Of a stretch of 64,000 bases of DNA, positions 1 through 7,681 are shown piece by piece. Origin of the DNA: Frischella japonica (GTDB lineage: Bacteria > Pseudomonadota > Gammaproteobacteria > Enterobacterales > Orbaceae); the NCBI RefSeq assembly GCF_014489845.1, contig NZ_JABURY010000010.1, forward strand, positions 1 to 64,000. Direction: 5' to 3'. Numbering within the stretch: position 1 is the first letter of the stretch; every line of letters begins with the position of its first letter. A program made the translations under genes and the position numbers. The notes under the pieces were generated by a model. It was not told the DNA's origin and ran no database searches. It saw only the letters and a list, made by a program, of their open reading frames with translations.

Positions 1-1
1 T

Positions 2-1138
2 GAAAAATATTGGGGTATTACGCCCGAAACTGCGGTTGCGATTGCTCTATTGCAATTAACTCAAGGTCAACATATGTATGAGTTATCCAGTCAATTTTAT
101 AAAATTCCGCAAAATTTAGCTAGTTTGACCGATTATTACAGTATGAACGAGCCAAAAAATCCATATTGTAAATTGAGTTATTTAGTAAAATATCTTTTTG
201 GTGAACCTGGTGATAGTCTTAAAAAGTTAAAAAAATTATTTAATAATGCAACGGATCCGCAAGAAAAGTTGATATATGCAGATTTTCATGATTTAGTTTT
301 AGAAGCTCTTAAGGATGAAGATGAAGTTAGCGGTCAACCAATTATTTATAACATCTCACCTAAGCCAGAAAGCGATTCCGAACCGTTAATCATCGATGAG
401 CAAGATTTTATCGAAAATCCACCTTGTGTCATTACGCCATTGCAAGCTAAAAAGCGGGGGGTTGATCTCGATGAATTATATACTTATGACTCCTCATGGA
501 GAGCAGTTATTTTTGCGCCATTAACGATAACTAATCCCTACATTTTCGACGCTATTATCCAATTTTATAAAGTGCAAAATAAAATAAATCCCAACTCCAC
601 TATTATTTGGGGTGGAGAACAGGCGTATTGCTTTGGAAAAAAAATAGTGATTGATTTCAGTGGCACCCCTTATCAAGTGGGTATGGGAATTTATGGTAAA
701 AACCAAGCTCAACTAATTTATGGAGTAATGGATTTTGCCAAGATTGCTGTTGCAATGAATAGACAAGCCCCCGATACGGAAAAATTATTCGCACTGCGAA
801 AACAACACTATTACTTCGATAGTCCCAAAGGAAGCCCAAACATTGATAAATCCAAGCCCGGTATAATGTATTTGGATGAAGCTTTAGTCGCCGGAATTTT
901 TAATGATAATAATTATCGGGCAATCAAACAGCTTGAAAAAATCACACCGGATATGGGCGAAGTCTATGATGCCTCACTGCTGTTTATGGCATATATGCAG
1001 CAGAAAAAACTAGATTATGCCATGGAGAAACTACAAAGAAAACTCGATACTACTGAACTAAAACAGGTGTACCAAAGAGCACAAAAACGCCTGCCACAAT
1101 ATCAAGAATACTGGCAGGAAAAGTTAGCAAAATTATAA
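2..1138 (+). CDS. Hypothetical protein, 5' end outside window
   Basis: The reading frame is open from base 2 with no stop and no convincing start, so the gene begins upstream of the window; a TTG at 50 is only an internal codon. The visible part is about 378 residues, with no signal peptide or membrane segment in what can be seen. The middle is mixed alpha/beta and contains an IIWGGEQAYCFG stretch. The C-terminal third is strongly charged and helical (many K, Q, E) and could be a short coiled coil. I do not recognise the family. A GGGGC/GCCCC hairpin follows the stop directly. The next gene is 640 bases away, so there is no operon partner to suggest a role. Confidence 0.75.
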   Translation, partial: EKYWGITPETAVAIALLQLTQGQHMYELSSQFYKIPQNLASLTDYYSMNEPKNPYCKLSYLVKYLFGEPGDSLKKLKKLFNNATDPQEKLIYADFHDLVLEALKDEDEVSGQPIIYNISPKPESDSEPLIIDEQDFIENPPCVITPLQAKKRGVDLDELYTYDSSWRAVIFAPLTITNPYIFDAIIQFYKVQNKINPNSTIIWGGEQAYCFGKKIVIDFSGTPYQVGMGIYGKNQAQLIYGVMDFAKIAVAMNRQAPDTEKLFALRKQHYYFDSPKGSPNIDKSKPGIMYLDEALVAGIFNDNNYRAIKQLEKITPDMGEVYDASLLFMAYMQQKKLDYAMEKLQRKLDTTELKQVYQRAQKRLPQYQEYWQEKLAKL

Positions 1139-1141
1139 AAA

Positions 1142-1155
1142 GGGGCTAATGCCCC
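1142..1155 (+). terminator. Short GC hairpin after the first gene
   Basis: GGGGC-taat-GCCCC begins 4 bases after the stop codon of the preceding gene. On the plus strand it is followed by A-rich sequence rather than a T run. It is therefore either a weak or Rho-assisted end, or it works better for transcripts arriving on the minus strand, where CCCC is followed by a T run. Confidence 0.4.
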
Positions 1156-1776
1156 AAAACAATAGGATAAATTCAAAATAATCGATAAGTTTGCTTTTTT
1201 ATCAACAAGCCTATCTGATTTTGGTAAGTTTTATAACATAAAATAGTCATACTTTGGTACTGACTAGTCAGTTCTTTTAAGTGATATCTAAGCTTGTTAT
1301 CTAACTTTGCTTTGGGTTTGAGGCATTATATGCTTCGATTTACATTAGACAAATAGCACACTCTATGTTCGGTTAATTTTACATATAAATTAATAGGAAT
1401 GTGCGAATTAAATCGTCATATGTAAAGAAAATATTATTTATTTCGCGTTATGATGATCTAAAACTAACCAATAACCGAGTAAATATTTGCTAATTTGAGT
1501 TAATATTATGGGGCATTGTTTTATCAGCAATTCATCTATTACTATCAATTATTGAGATTTAATATTATTGATTATTTAAATAAAAAAAGAGTGAGAGTAT
1601 CTTTATCAATTTTAATGTTAATATTAAAATTGCCTTTTATTTAGCAAAACGACTCATAGCAGATTAAATGCTAAAGCAAAATGACCGTTTCAATATGAAG
1701 GGACTAGCGGATATCCGTTACTCACAATAAAAAAATCACTTTAATAATAAAAAAATGTTATCGAAGGTTGTTAAAA
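1156..1776. other. AT-rich spacer, no gene seen
   Basis: This 620-base stretch holds no open frame with protein-like composition on either strand. The only structure noted is a perfect 10-bp inverted repeat at 1607-1616 and 1623-1632 (CAATTTTAAT / ATTAAAATTG), made almost entirely of A and T. The promoter of the endonuclease V-like gene must lie near its right end, but I could not pick it out with confidence. Confidence 0.5.
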
Positions 1777-2292
1777 ATGATTATTGCCATAGATGTATAT
1801 TATATTGCCAATCGTGCCAAAACAGTGGGGATAACCTTTGAGCGTTGGACTGATAGCAAGAATGATATTATTGCTTTAGTTAGTGATTATCAAAACGATG
1901 TCGCACCTTACCAATCGGGGCAATTTTATCAACGTGAGTTACCTTGCATAATCTCATTGTTAACTAAGATTGATTTATCTAAAATCACCATGATTGTCAT
2001 TGATGGTTATGTACATTTAGATCATGGTAAATTTGGTTTAGGCGGTCATCTATATAATGCATTAAATCAAACCATACCTATAATAGGTGTTGCTAAAAAG
2101 CCTTTTTTAGGTAATCGTGAGTATTTAATAGAAGTCATACGGGGTAAAAGTGCACATCCTTTATATGTGACAGCAATTGGCATTGCATTAGAAGATGCAG
2201 CTGAGAGCATTAAATCAATGGCTGGAAAATATCGAATGCCCGATCTGCTCAGTTATTTAGATCAACAAACAAAATTATTTAAATTTGAATGA
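1777..2292 (+). CDS. Endonuclease V-like protein (short form)
   Basis: The protein is 171 aa and collinear with the endonuclease V (Nfi) fold, whose members cut DNA or RNA one base 3' of deaminated adenine (inosine). The metal-binding acidic residues are all present: D6 in AIDV, E54 in YQRELP and D76 in VIDGY. They are followed by the family signatures HGKFGLGGHL and PIIGVAKKPF. E. coli Nfi is about 223 aa, so this is a compact version lacking some loops, including the classic PYIPG wedge sequence (here PYQSGQF). The ATG at 1777 is preferred over an in-frame TTG at 1768 because GAAGG (1763-1767) is well spaced from it. Activity on inosine is inferred from the family. A specialised function is possible because the wedge differs. 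Confidence 0.8.
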   Translation: MIIAIDVYYIANRAKTVGITFERWTDSKNDIIALVSDYQNDVAPYQSGQFYQRELPCIISLLTKIDLSKITMIVIDGYVHLDHGKFGLGGHLYNALNQTIPIIGVAKKPFLGNREYLIEVIRGKSAHPLYVTAIGIALEDAAESIKSMAGKYRMPDLLSYLDQQTKLFKFE

Positions 2293-2313
2293 ATACCAAA
2301 TATGTTTGGTATT
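2292..2313 (+). terminator. Hairpin at the end of the endonuclease V-like gene
   Basis: A 9-bp perfect stem AATACCAAA / TTTGGTATT with a 4-base loop overlaps the stop codon and is followed by AT-rich sequence. It is a plausible terminator, but the T tract is short. Confidence 0.5.
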
Positions 2314-2495
2314 ATTAATCGTAATTTTGAGGAATTTTATTTAAAATTCCAATAATAATAACGGACTCATAATACAAAAATAATAAATTTTTAAAATTTT
2401 TCTTCCAAAAAATTTGGCAACAAGTGTTTAACTTTACGATCAGTATTAATTGTGCATTAAAACGAAATTTTTTCGATATTTCTACAAATTAGTAA

Positions 2496-2645
2496 CTCAG
2501 CGATAACAAACTAAGTGCAGTAACAAAATTAACTTTGAATGGCTATGGGATAAATGGTAAAGATAATCCTAAAATATTAGTTGGTTTCTATTACCTTTCA
2601 GTAAGCGGTGGTTATTTTTCTAATATGGTAAATAGGCAATTATAA
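2496..2645 (+). pseudogene. Possible gene fragment in spacer
   Basis: An open stretch of 49 codons with protein-like composition (it includes LNGYGINGKDNP and GFYYLSVSGGYF) ends in a TAA. It has no start codon upstream and follows an in-frame stop. It sits alone in an AT-rich 890-base spacer. It may be a remnant of a decayed gene. I do not recognise the family, and chance cannot be excluded. Confidence 0.25.
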
Positions 2646-3105
2646 ATAAACCCGTTATTTATTTTTTTATGTTAATTGACAGAATAAACTGCGATTTATG
2701 GCGATAGTATTTTTACCGAATCACTGAATGTAAGAAATATTTATCACCGATAAATTATACACAGCAAAACATCTAGTATTATCAACGTTCAATAATAAGA
2801 TAATTTAATTATTAGTTGATAAAAAATGATGGTTTAAATGTGCCATTCACATCATTATTTTTGAAATGGTTTTGTCACAATTGAAAACATACCTCATTAT
2901 CTGCTAAAGATATCAGTTTTGCCGCATAAACATCATGTTTATCTCCATGCTTTAATAAAAATAATAGGAATTTGCAATAAACGTATTGGTTCTGTTTAAA
3001 TGATAGATAAGATTATAATTTTTAAAGGTGACAATTCATGCTTGACATAGTTTTTTAAAGGTAAGTTAATATTTATATAGATTATTTTGTCATCACAATA
3101 AGTAG
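2646..3105. other. AT-rich spacer
   Basis: No gene is seen here. A plus-strand promoter-like pair (TTGACA at 3042-3047, TAATAT at 3067-3072, spacer 19) precedes the terminator hairpin at 3106. Together they could define a very short RNA, but the spacer is longer than ideal. Confidence 0.4.
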
Positions 3106-3137
3106 AAACCTAAGTTCAAATTCCCACTTAGGTTTTT
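3106..3137. terminator. Bidirectional terminator hairpin downstream of fsa
   Basis: A perfect 10-bp stem AAACCTAAGT (3106-3115) / ACTTAGGTTT (3126-3135) has a 10-base loop. It is followed by T's on the plus strand, and by UUU after the stem on the minus strand. It lies 50 bases beyond the fsa stop codon and most simply ends the fsa transcript. Confidence 0.7.
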
Positions 3138-3186
3138 ATAAAAATAACCATTAACTAAAATATGTAAGATTTGCAATTGTTAATCA

Positions 3187-3849
3187 TTATAGCTTTAGAT
3201 CGCCGAAAGCATTTATCCAATCATTATCAAACTGTTTAATCGCAGCGTCTACTGCAGGGTCAGCAATGAATAATTCCGCAATATCTGTTGGAATAGTAAT
3301 TGATTTACAACCAGCTAATAAGCAATCAAGGACTTGTCGTGGTGTCCGAAAACTTGCCGCTAAAATCATTGATGAGGGGCAATGCATCTCAAGTAATGTT
3401 TGTAATTCAGCAACGACTTCAATTCCGCTACCACCTTGAGCATCGATACGATTAACATAAGGCGCGACATATTTAGCACCAGCTAAAGCTGAGAGAAATC
3501 CTTGTCCTGCACCATAAACGGCCGTACCTAGTGTAGTTATTTCTTGGGCTGACAACTCTTTAATTGCGATTAATCCTTCGCTAGTGACAGGAACTTTGAT
3601 TACAATGGTTGGAAAATACAGTCTTAATTTTTCTGCCTCTTTAATCATATCTTTAGCATTATTTGCGATAACTTGTGCAAATAATTGACTTTTAGCACCA
3701 ACTGCTGCTTGTAATTCATTCAATACATCAAAAATAGGTTTTTTCTCTTTTGCCACAATACTTGGATTAGTTGTTACCCCTTGTATCGGTAATATTTTTG
3801 CTAATCTTTTAACCGATTTTACATCAGCAGTATCTAAATAAAGTTCCAT
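3187..3849 (-). CDS. fsa: Fructose-6-phosphate aldolase (FSA, TalB-like small aldolase)
   Basis: This 220-aa protein has the usual length of E. coli FsaA/FsaB and matches them along the chain. It starts [10 protein letters not shown] and has the Schiff-base lysine K85 in IKVPVT, the [11 protein letters not shown] block and [12 protein letters not shown] makes or splits C3-C3 aldol bonds using dihydroxyacetone- or hydroxyacetone-type donors with glyceraldehyde-3-phosphate. The ATG at 3849 is preferred over one at 3855 because AAAGG is properly spaced only from 3849. It has its own promoter region with a perfect CRP site and a TTTCGAA operator-like repeat, features shared with the PTS and ybiYW. 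In this context its likely substrate is 1-deoxyfructose-6-phosphate made by the nearby YbiW-type lyase, as reported for E. coli FsaA. That role is inference here. Confidence 0.93.
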   Translation of the reverse strand: MELYLDTADVKSVKRLAKILPIQGVTTNPSIVAKEKKPIFDVLNELQAAVGAKSQLFAQVIANNAKDMIKEAEKLRLYFPTIVIKVPVTSEGLIAIKELSAQEITTLGTAVYGAGQGFLSALAGAKYVAPYVNRIDAQGGSGIEVVAELQTLLEMHCPSSMILAASFRTPRQVLDCLLAGCKSITIPTDIAELFIADPAVDAAIKQFDNDWINAFGDLKL

Positions 3850-3872
3850 ATTCATCCTTTTAGTAGTTAAAT

Positions 3873-3888
3873 TTACGTTCGAAAGTAA
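3873..3888 (-). promoter_or_regulatory. Operator-like near-palindrome in the fsa promoter
   Basis: On the minus strand it reads TTAC-TTTCGAAC-GTAA, a 16-base repeat with a single central mismatch. It overlaps the predicted start point if TAAAAT (3888-3893) is the -10. The TTTCGAA core recurs at the PTS and ybiY promoters. I infer it binds one of the two neighbouring DeoR-family regulators. Confidence 0.55.
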
Positions 3889-3933
3889 TTTTAATGCAAA
3901 AAGAAAGTTGAATCTTTTATTTATTTAAAAATT

Positions 3934-3949
3934 TGTGAGTTACATCACA
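3934..3949 (-). promoter_or_regulatory. CRP (cAMP receptor protein) site, fsa promoter
   Basis: TGTGA-GTTACA-TCACA matches the CRP consensus half-sites perfectly. Its centre (3941.5) is about 61 bases upstream of the start point implied by TAAAAT at 3888-3893. That is the classic class I spacing. Confidence 0.8.
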
Positions 3950-4220
3950 TAAATTTTTGTTAAAAAACTATTGAGGTATTGAGCTACTTTTTATTATATT
4001 GATGAGATACCATTGTCGCAACATATTAAAATAATTAATATTTAATGTGATTTTGATGTTTAATAACGAGCAAAATTATGCAACATAACACATTAATATT
4101 TATGCAGCTGTGGCTATAGATATTATTTTCATCGTATTATCGCCAAAATTTAATATGATACGAACAATACGATTTAAAAATTGGCAATAATAAACATTAC
4201 ATTATTCACAAATGAGTCCT
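3950..4220. other. Spacer between fsa promoter and PTS operon end
   Basis: No open frame with coding character was seen. It holds the far-upstream part of the fsa control region and, at its right edge, the PTS-operon hairpin. Confidence 0.45.
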
Positions 4221-4251
4221 AACCATCATGCTGAATAATAACATGATGGTT
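4221..4251 (-). terminator. Hairpin after PTS IIC gene
   Basis: A perfect 10-bp stem AACCATCATG / CATGATGGTT with an 11-base loop begins about 10 bases after the IIC stop. The minus-strand side lacks a strong U tract, so termination efficiency is uncertain. Confidence 0.5.
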
Positions 4252-4260
4252 TGAATTTTA

Positions 4261-5592
4261 TTAATGAGATTGTAGCATCGTAGTCGATTGCTCTTGTTGT
4301 TCTTTGGCGTAGGCAATAGCATCCATTTTTCTAAAGAAGGGATAATAGCCAATGACTGAGATAATGAGAATAACTAATTGAATCAGTGCGCCTTGCCAAC
4401 CGGCTACCAAAAATCCTGATAAAATGCCAGGTGTACTCCAAGGCAACATGACACCCGAAAATGGAGCCATAAATCCTATTGCAATAGAGGTATAAACTAA
4501 AATTCCACTTATAATAGGCACCAAAATAAATGGGATAAACATAATTGGATTAAGAACTATGCCGAAACCAAATGTAATTGGTTCATTAATATTAAATAAA
4601 GTTGGAAATATAGTTGCTTTACCTAAAAATTTATATTGTTTTGATTTTGCTGAGAAAATCATAGCAAACACAATTCCAAATGTAATTCCTGAACCAGTAA
4701 ATAAAATAAAAGTATCCAAAAACTGTTGTGTTACAATATGAGCGCCATCACCAATATTTAAAGAGCCATTTTGAGCAAGCAAACGTGTATTATCGATGGC
4801 ATTAGCTGTTAATATCGATGTTACGATACCATTTACGATTGATTGACCGTGTACACCAAACCACCATAAAAATGATATAAAAAATGCGATGGCAATAACA
4901 CCACCAAATGAATCGGTTAAACCTTGTAAAGGCACTTGAATTAAACTATAAATTGCTTCTAATAGTGTGGTTTTACCATAGGTTTTAAACATGGCATAGG
5001 TTATTAATGAAAGTAAAAATATACAGCATGCAGGGATGAAGGCAGTAAATTGTACAGCAACAGTTTTTGGGACTGCTTTAGGCATTTTGATAACAATATT
5101 ACGCCGTAAAAAAAGCGTATAAATAAAACCAACGGTAAGTCCAATGATAATCGCAGAAATCATGCCTTGACCACCAATCCATGCCTTGGCGACGGTATTA
5201 TTCACTACTTCACCAGAAATAGGTGCCACAACATAAGAATTCGATGTTATAAAAAAAGCGGAAACCGCTAACACGCCAGCGGGCAATGGCTCAAAACCTT
5301 CATTTTTCACATATGCATAAGCAATCGCAAAACAAGAAATTAGCCCCATTATTGCAAAGGTTCCACCATAAACCTGCATAAATGGCTCAGTCCAATCATT
5401 ACCTAAAATACTGGCAATCCAATCATTTACCGTTTTAGATGGTATTTGCCCGACAACTAAAAAAAAACTACCTACAACGGTTAATGGCAAAATACTTAGC
5501 ATTCCATCTTTTACCGCAGTAATTCCTTTAGAGTTAACAAATGTTAAAACTTTCGGAAGAATTTTAGTATTAATATATTCAACGATACTCAT
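4261..5592 (-). CDS. PTS IIC permease, lactose/chitobiose family
   Basis: This 443-aa polytopic membrane protein is of the Lac/Cel (chitobiose) PTS IIC type. It has about ten hydrophobic segments, the conserved WWFGVHG stretch near residue 240 and NINEPITFGFG near 335, which line the sugar site in this family. It starts one base after the IIB stop, so IIA-IIB-IIC form a tight minus-strand operon. Family members usually carry beta-disaccharides or chitobiose, but no phospho-beta-glucosidase gene lies nearby. The neighbours are instead fsa, ybiY and ybiW. I infer that the imported sugar is 1,5-anhydroglucitol, another anhydrohexitol, or a glycoside of one. The substrate cannot be read from sequence alone. 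Confidence 0.92.
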   Translation of the reverse strand: MSIVEYINTKILPKVLTFVNSKGITAVKDGMLSILPLTVVGSFFLVVGQIPSKTVNDWIASILGNDWTEPFMQVYGGTFAIMGLISCFAIAYAYVKNEGFEPLPAGVLAVSAFFITSNSYVVAPISGEVVNNTVAKAWIGGQGMISAIIIGLTVGFIYTLFLRRNIVIKMPKAVPKTVAVQFTAFIPACCIFLLSLITYAMFKTYGKTTLLEAIYSLIQVPLQGLTDSFGGVIAIAFFISFLWWFGVHGQSIVNGIVTSILTANAIDNTRLLAQNGSLNIGDGAHIVTQQFLDTFILFTGSGITFGIVFAMIFSAKSKQYKFLGKATIFPTLFNINEPITFGFGIVLNPIMFIPFILVPIISGILVYTSIAIGFMAPFSGVMLPWSTPGILSGFLVAGWQGALIQLVILIISVIGYYPFFRKMDAIAYAKEQQEQSTTMLQSH

Positions 5593-5913
5593 CTATTGTT
5601 CCGCCTTAGTTTGATATAGATTTAATGCAAAATTTAATACGTTTTCCCCGTTCATTGTGCCATAGTCAATCATTGGTATCACTTCAATTGGCACATTAGC
5701 TGGGGCACAAACTTCTTTCGCTTTTTTTAAAGCATATCCCACTTGCGGTCCTAATAAAGCCACGTCCATATCATTAACATAATCTCTAAGTTTGGCATGT
5801 GAATGAGCTTGAATATCTACATCAATACCTTGTTGTTGAGCGGTTTCTAACATTTTTTCAACTAACATACTCGTTGAGAATCCAGCAGCACAGAATAATT
5901 TAATCTTAATCAT
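5593..5913 (-). CDS. PTS IIB, lactose/chitobiose family
   Basis: This 106-aa cytoplasmic domain protein has the phosphorylated cysteine at position 8 in the N-terminal P-loop (FCAAGFSTS), followed by the VALLGPQVGYAL helix region typical of CelA/ChbB. It accepts phosphate from the IIA histidine and passes it to the sugar bound by IIC. It is the middle gene of the IIA-IIB-IIC operon, 27 bases after IIA and abutting IIC. Length and motif agree with the family. No unusual residues were seen apart from A-A in place of the common S-A after the cysteine. Confidence 0.95.
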   Translation of the reverse strand: MIKIKLFCAAGFSTSMLVEKMLETAQQQGIDVDIQAHSHAKLRDYVNDMDVALLGPQVGYALKKAKEVCAPANVPIEVIPMIDYGTMNGENVLNFALNLYQTKAEQ

Positions 5914-5940
5914 GATATTTTCCTTATTTTTATAAATTGC

Positions 5941-6267
5941 TTATTGTTTTTCGATTAACGTGTTTAAGATTTTGCGTAATTCGATAATTTGTTCAATTAA
6001 TGTGATTTCAGATATCGCATTCATCAAATGATCTTGAGCGTGTACAAAAAGAGCATTTACATTTAATGATTCTCCATTCGCTTCCAATGTTAGTAATGTA
6101 GTCTGTTCGTTATGCGCTAATAACAAATATTCATTCGCTTGTTTAAAATTTTCTTCTGCTAAACTATAGTTTTTTTCATTTACGTTTGATAACGCATTAT
6201 AAGCATAGGATTTCGCTGCTCCAGAATTAACAATTAAGTTCATGATCGCTTGTTCAATATTGTCCAT
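5941..6267 (-). CDS. PTS IIA, lactose/chitobiose family
   Basis: This 108-aa all-helical protein has the Lac-type IIA active-site block FVHAQDHLMNA. H76 is the expected phosphohistidine, taking phosphate from HPr. It resembles ChbA/CelC in length and in the SYAYNAL and FKQANEYLLLAHNEQTTLL helices. It is the first gene of the PTS operon. Upstream lie a CRP site and a TTTCGAA operator-like repeat, so the operon should respond to cAMP and to the adjacent DeoR regulator. Confidence 0.95.
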   Translation of the reverse strand: MDNIEQAIMNLIVNSGAAKSYAYNALSNVNEKNYSLAEENFKQANEYLLLAHNEQTTLLTLEANGESLNVNALFVHAQDHLMNAISEITLIEQIIELRKILNTLIEKQ

Positions 6268-6339
6268 TACTTGTTCCTTATATTAATTTCCAATAATTTG
6301 TAAAAAGATTAGCTTAAAAAAAAGAAAAATAAATTTTTT

Positions 6340-6352
6340 TACTTCGAAAGTA
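6340..6352 (-). promoter_or_regulatory. Operator-like repeat in the PTS promoter
   Basis: On the minus strand it reads TACTTTCGAAGTA, with TACTT/AAGTA arms around TCG. It touches the downstream edge of the CRP site. The TTTCGAA core matches the repeats at the fsa and ybiY promoters. Confidence 0.55.
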
Positions 6353-6366
6353 TGATTTAAATCACA
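6351..6366 (-). promoter_or_regulatory. CRP site, PTS operon promoter
   Basis: On the minus strand it reads TGTGA-TTTAAA-TCATA, with one mismatch in the second half-site. It lies about 85-100 bases upstream of the IIA start codon and directly beside the TTTCGAA repeat. Confidence 0.7.
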
Positions 6367-6689
6367 ATAAAAGAAAAATATCAGCTTTCTATAGAAAGTT
6401 TAAAAAGAAAATAAAAAAGTGATAAATATCAAATAACGGTTTTTTATTATTGAAAATATCGATTAACTAGGTGCTATTGCAAATAGATTTGCCGATGTTA
6501 GATTAATTATAATTTTTGATTAAAAGAAAATTCAATTTTGTTAGTAATGATAAAAAGAGGAAATAGTTAATTGGCTATTTAAGTGGCTATCTACTCAATC
6601 AGAAAGACCACTAGCGTAATATATAGTAGTCTTGACTAATCTTTAATGGGATTTAAAAGTGTTTGTTGGCGTGTGAATGGGTAAAACGA
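6367..6689. other. Spacer between PTS promoter and DeoR gene
   Basis: AT-rich sequence upstream of the PTS control sites and downstream of the regulator's stop. No coding frame or clear hairpin was seen. Confidence 0.4.
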
Positions 6690-7433
6690 TTAAGGTAATT
6701 TATAAACATTTATAGACTTTTTCATTATGTCGTTTTCAAAATTTATATCAAGATTATTGTCAGTAATGATGTGTTTAATTTTATCGATCGCTATTGTATA
6801 GGCAAACACCGAACCAAATTTAGAAGAATCAGTAATAACATAGTTTTGAGCACCTTTATCAAGCACACAATTAATGACTTCTGCTCGCATCATATCCCGC
6901 CCAGTAAATCCCATTTCAGGATGATAACCATCGATACCCAAAAAGGCTTTATTAAAATGAGTTTGTGTTATGCACATACGAGTTAATGGTCCTATTACAC
7001 TGTCGCTTTTGGCTTGCAGTAATCCACCTAATAAAATCACATCAAATTTTGCTTCTTTTAACAGCTGAGCAATATAAGTACAAACTGTAATAACAACAAT
7101 TTCACCTTCAAAATTTAGTAATTCTCGAGCGAGTAAGGCATTAGTACTACCACCTTCTATAAAGATTGAATCCCCGTCTTCAATGAAGTTTAATGCATAT
7201 TTAGCCAATCGCTGTTTTAGTGAAAAGTTTAGTTGAATGCGCTCACTCATTACATCCCGGTCCAAAATTTCAGCAAAGCCATGTGTTCGTTTGATAAAAT
7301 TTTGTTCTTCAAGGTAGGATAAATCATTGCGAATAGTCACTACGGATACATTAGTTAGTTTGGACAATTCATTAACACTAATTTTTTGCCGGTTATTGAT
7401 TAATTCCAATATTTTCTGGTGTCTTTTGTGCAT
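6690..7433 (-). CDS. DeoR-family transcriptional regulator (YciT-like)
   Basis: This protein of about 247 aa has an N-terminal winged helix-turn-helix (VNELSKLTNVSVVTIRNDLSYLEEQ, roughly residues 18-42). The C-terminal DeoRC sensor domain carries IFIEGGSTNALLAR, LLGGLLQAKSDSVIGP, DGYHPEMGFTGRDMMR and ITDSSKFG. The closest relative I recognise is E. coli YciT. DeoRC domains bind phosphorylated sugars. The gene diverges from ybiY and is followed by the PTS operon on the same strand. It is the best candidate to repress the three promoters carrying the TTTCGAA repeat. The start could be GTG at 7442 (three residues longer) or ATG at 7433. Neither has a strong ribosome site. Confidence 0.88.
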   Translation of the reverse strand: MHKRHQKILELINNRQKISVNELSKLTNVSVVTIRNDLSYLEEQNFIKRTHGFAEILDRDVMSERIQLNFSLKQRLAKYALNFIEDGDSIFIEGGSTNALLARELLNFEGEIVVITVCTYIAQLLKEAKFDVILLGGLLQAKSDSVIGPLTRMCITQTHFNKAFLGIDGYHPEMGFTGRDMMRAEVINCVLDKGAQNYVITDSSKFGSVFAYTIAIDKIKHIITDNNLDINFENDIMKKSINVYKLP

Positions 7434-7616
7434 GCCAATCACTATAAAATGCTAATTATTTAGTTGCTCATTATCATACACAAATTTTGTTAAAAATTAA
7501 AATAACCCGTTGCTATCAGGTAGTTTTTAATTTTATTCAGTGCGGTAAATACTAGATAAGTCGTCATTTATTTTTCTTAATTTGATTGATGGAAAAATTT
7601 TTTTTAATCGTAAAAA

Positions 7617-7632
7617 TGTGATTTATATCACG
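7617..7632 (+). promoter_or_regulatory. CRP site, ybiYW promoter
   Basis: TGTGA-TTTATA-TCACG has one mismatch to consensus. If TAATAT at 7657-7662 is the -10, the site centre lies about 42-44 bases upstream of the start point, close to class II activation spacing. Confidence 0.75.
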
Positions 7633-7640
7633 GACACTTT

Positions 7641-7650
7641 CTTTCGAAAG
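7641..7650 (+). promoter_or_regulatory. Operator-like palindrome in the ybiYW promoter
   Basis: CTTTCGAAAG is a perfect 10-base palindrome lying between the CRP site and the TAATAT -10, where a bound repressor would block RNA polymerase. It shares TTTCGAA with the fsa and PTS promoters. Confidence 0.6.
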
Positions 7651-7681
7651 ATGCTCTAATATTGCAAAAAGGAGCATGGTT

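Noticed and set aside
1607-1632. AT-only inverted repeat as a terminator
   Set aside because: The stem is almost all A-T pairs with no T tract after it, and such repeats are expected by chance in spacers this AT-rich.
3856-4260. Hidden gene between fsa and PTS IIC
   Set aside because: All frames are broken by stops. The stretch is explained by the fsa promoter (CRP site and operator) and the PTS hairpin.
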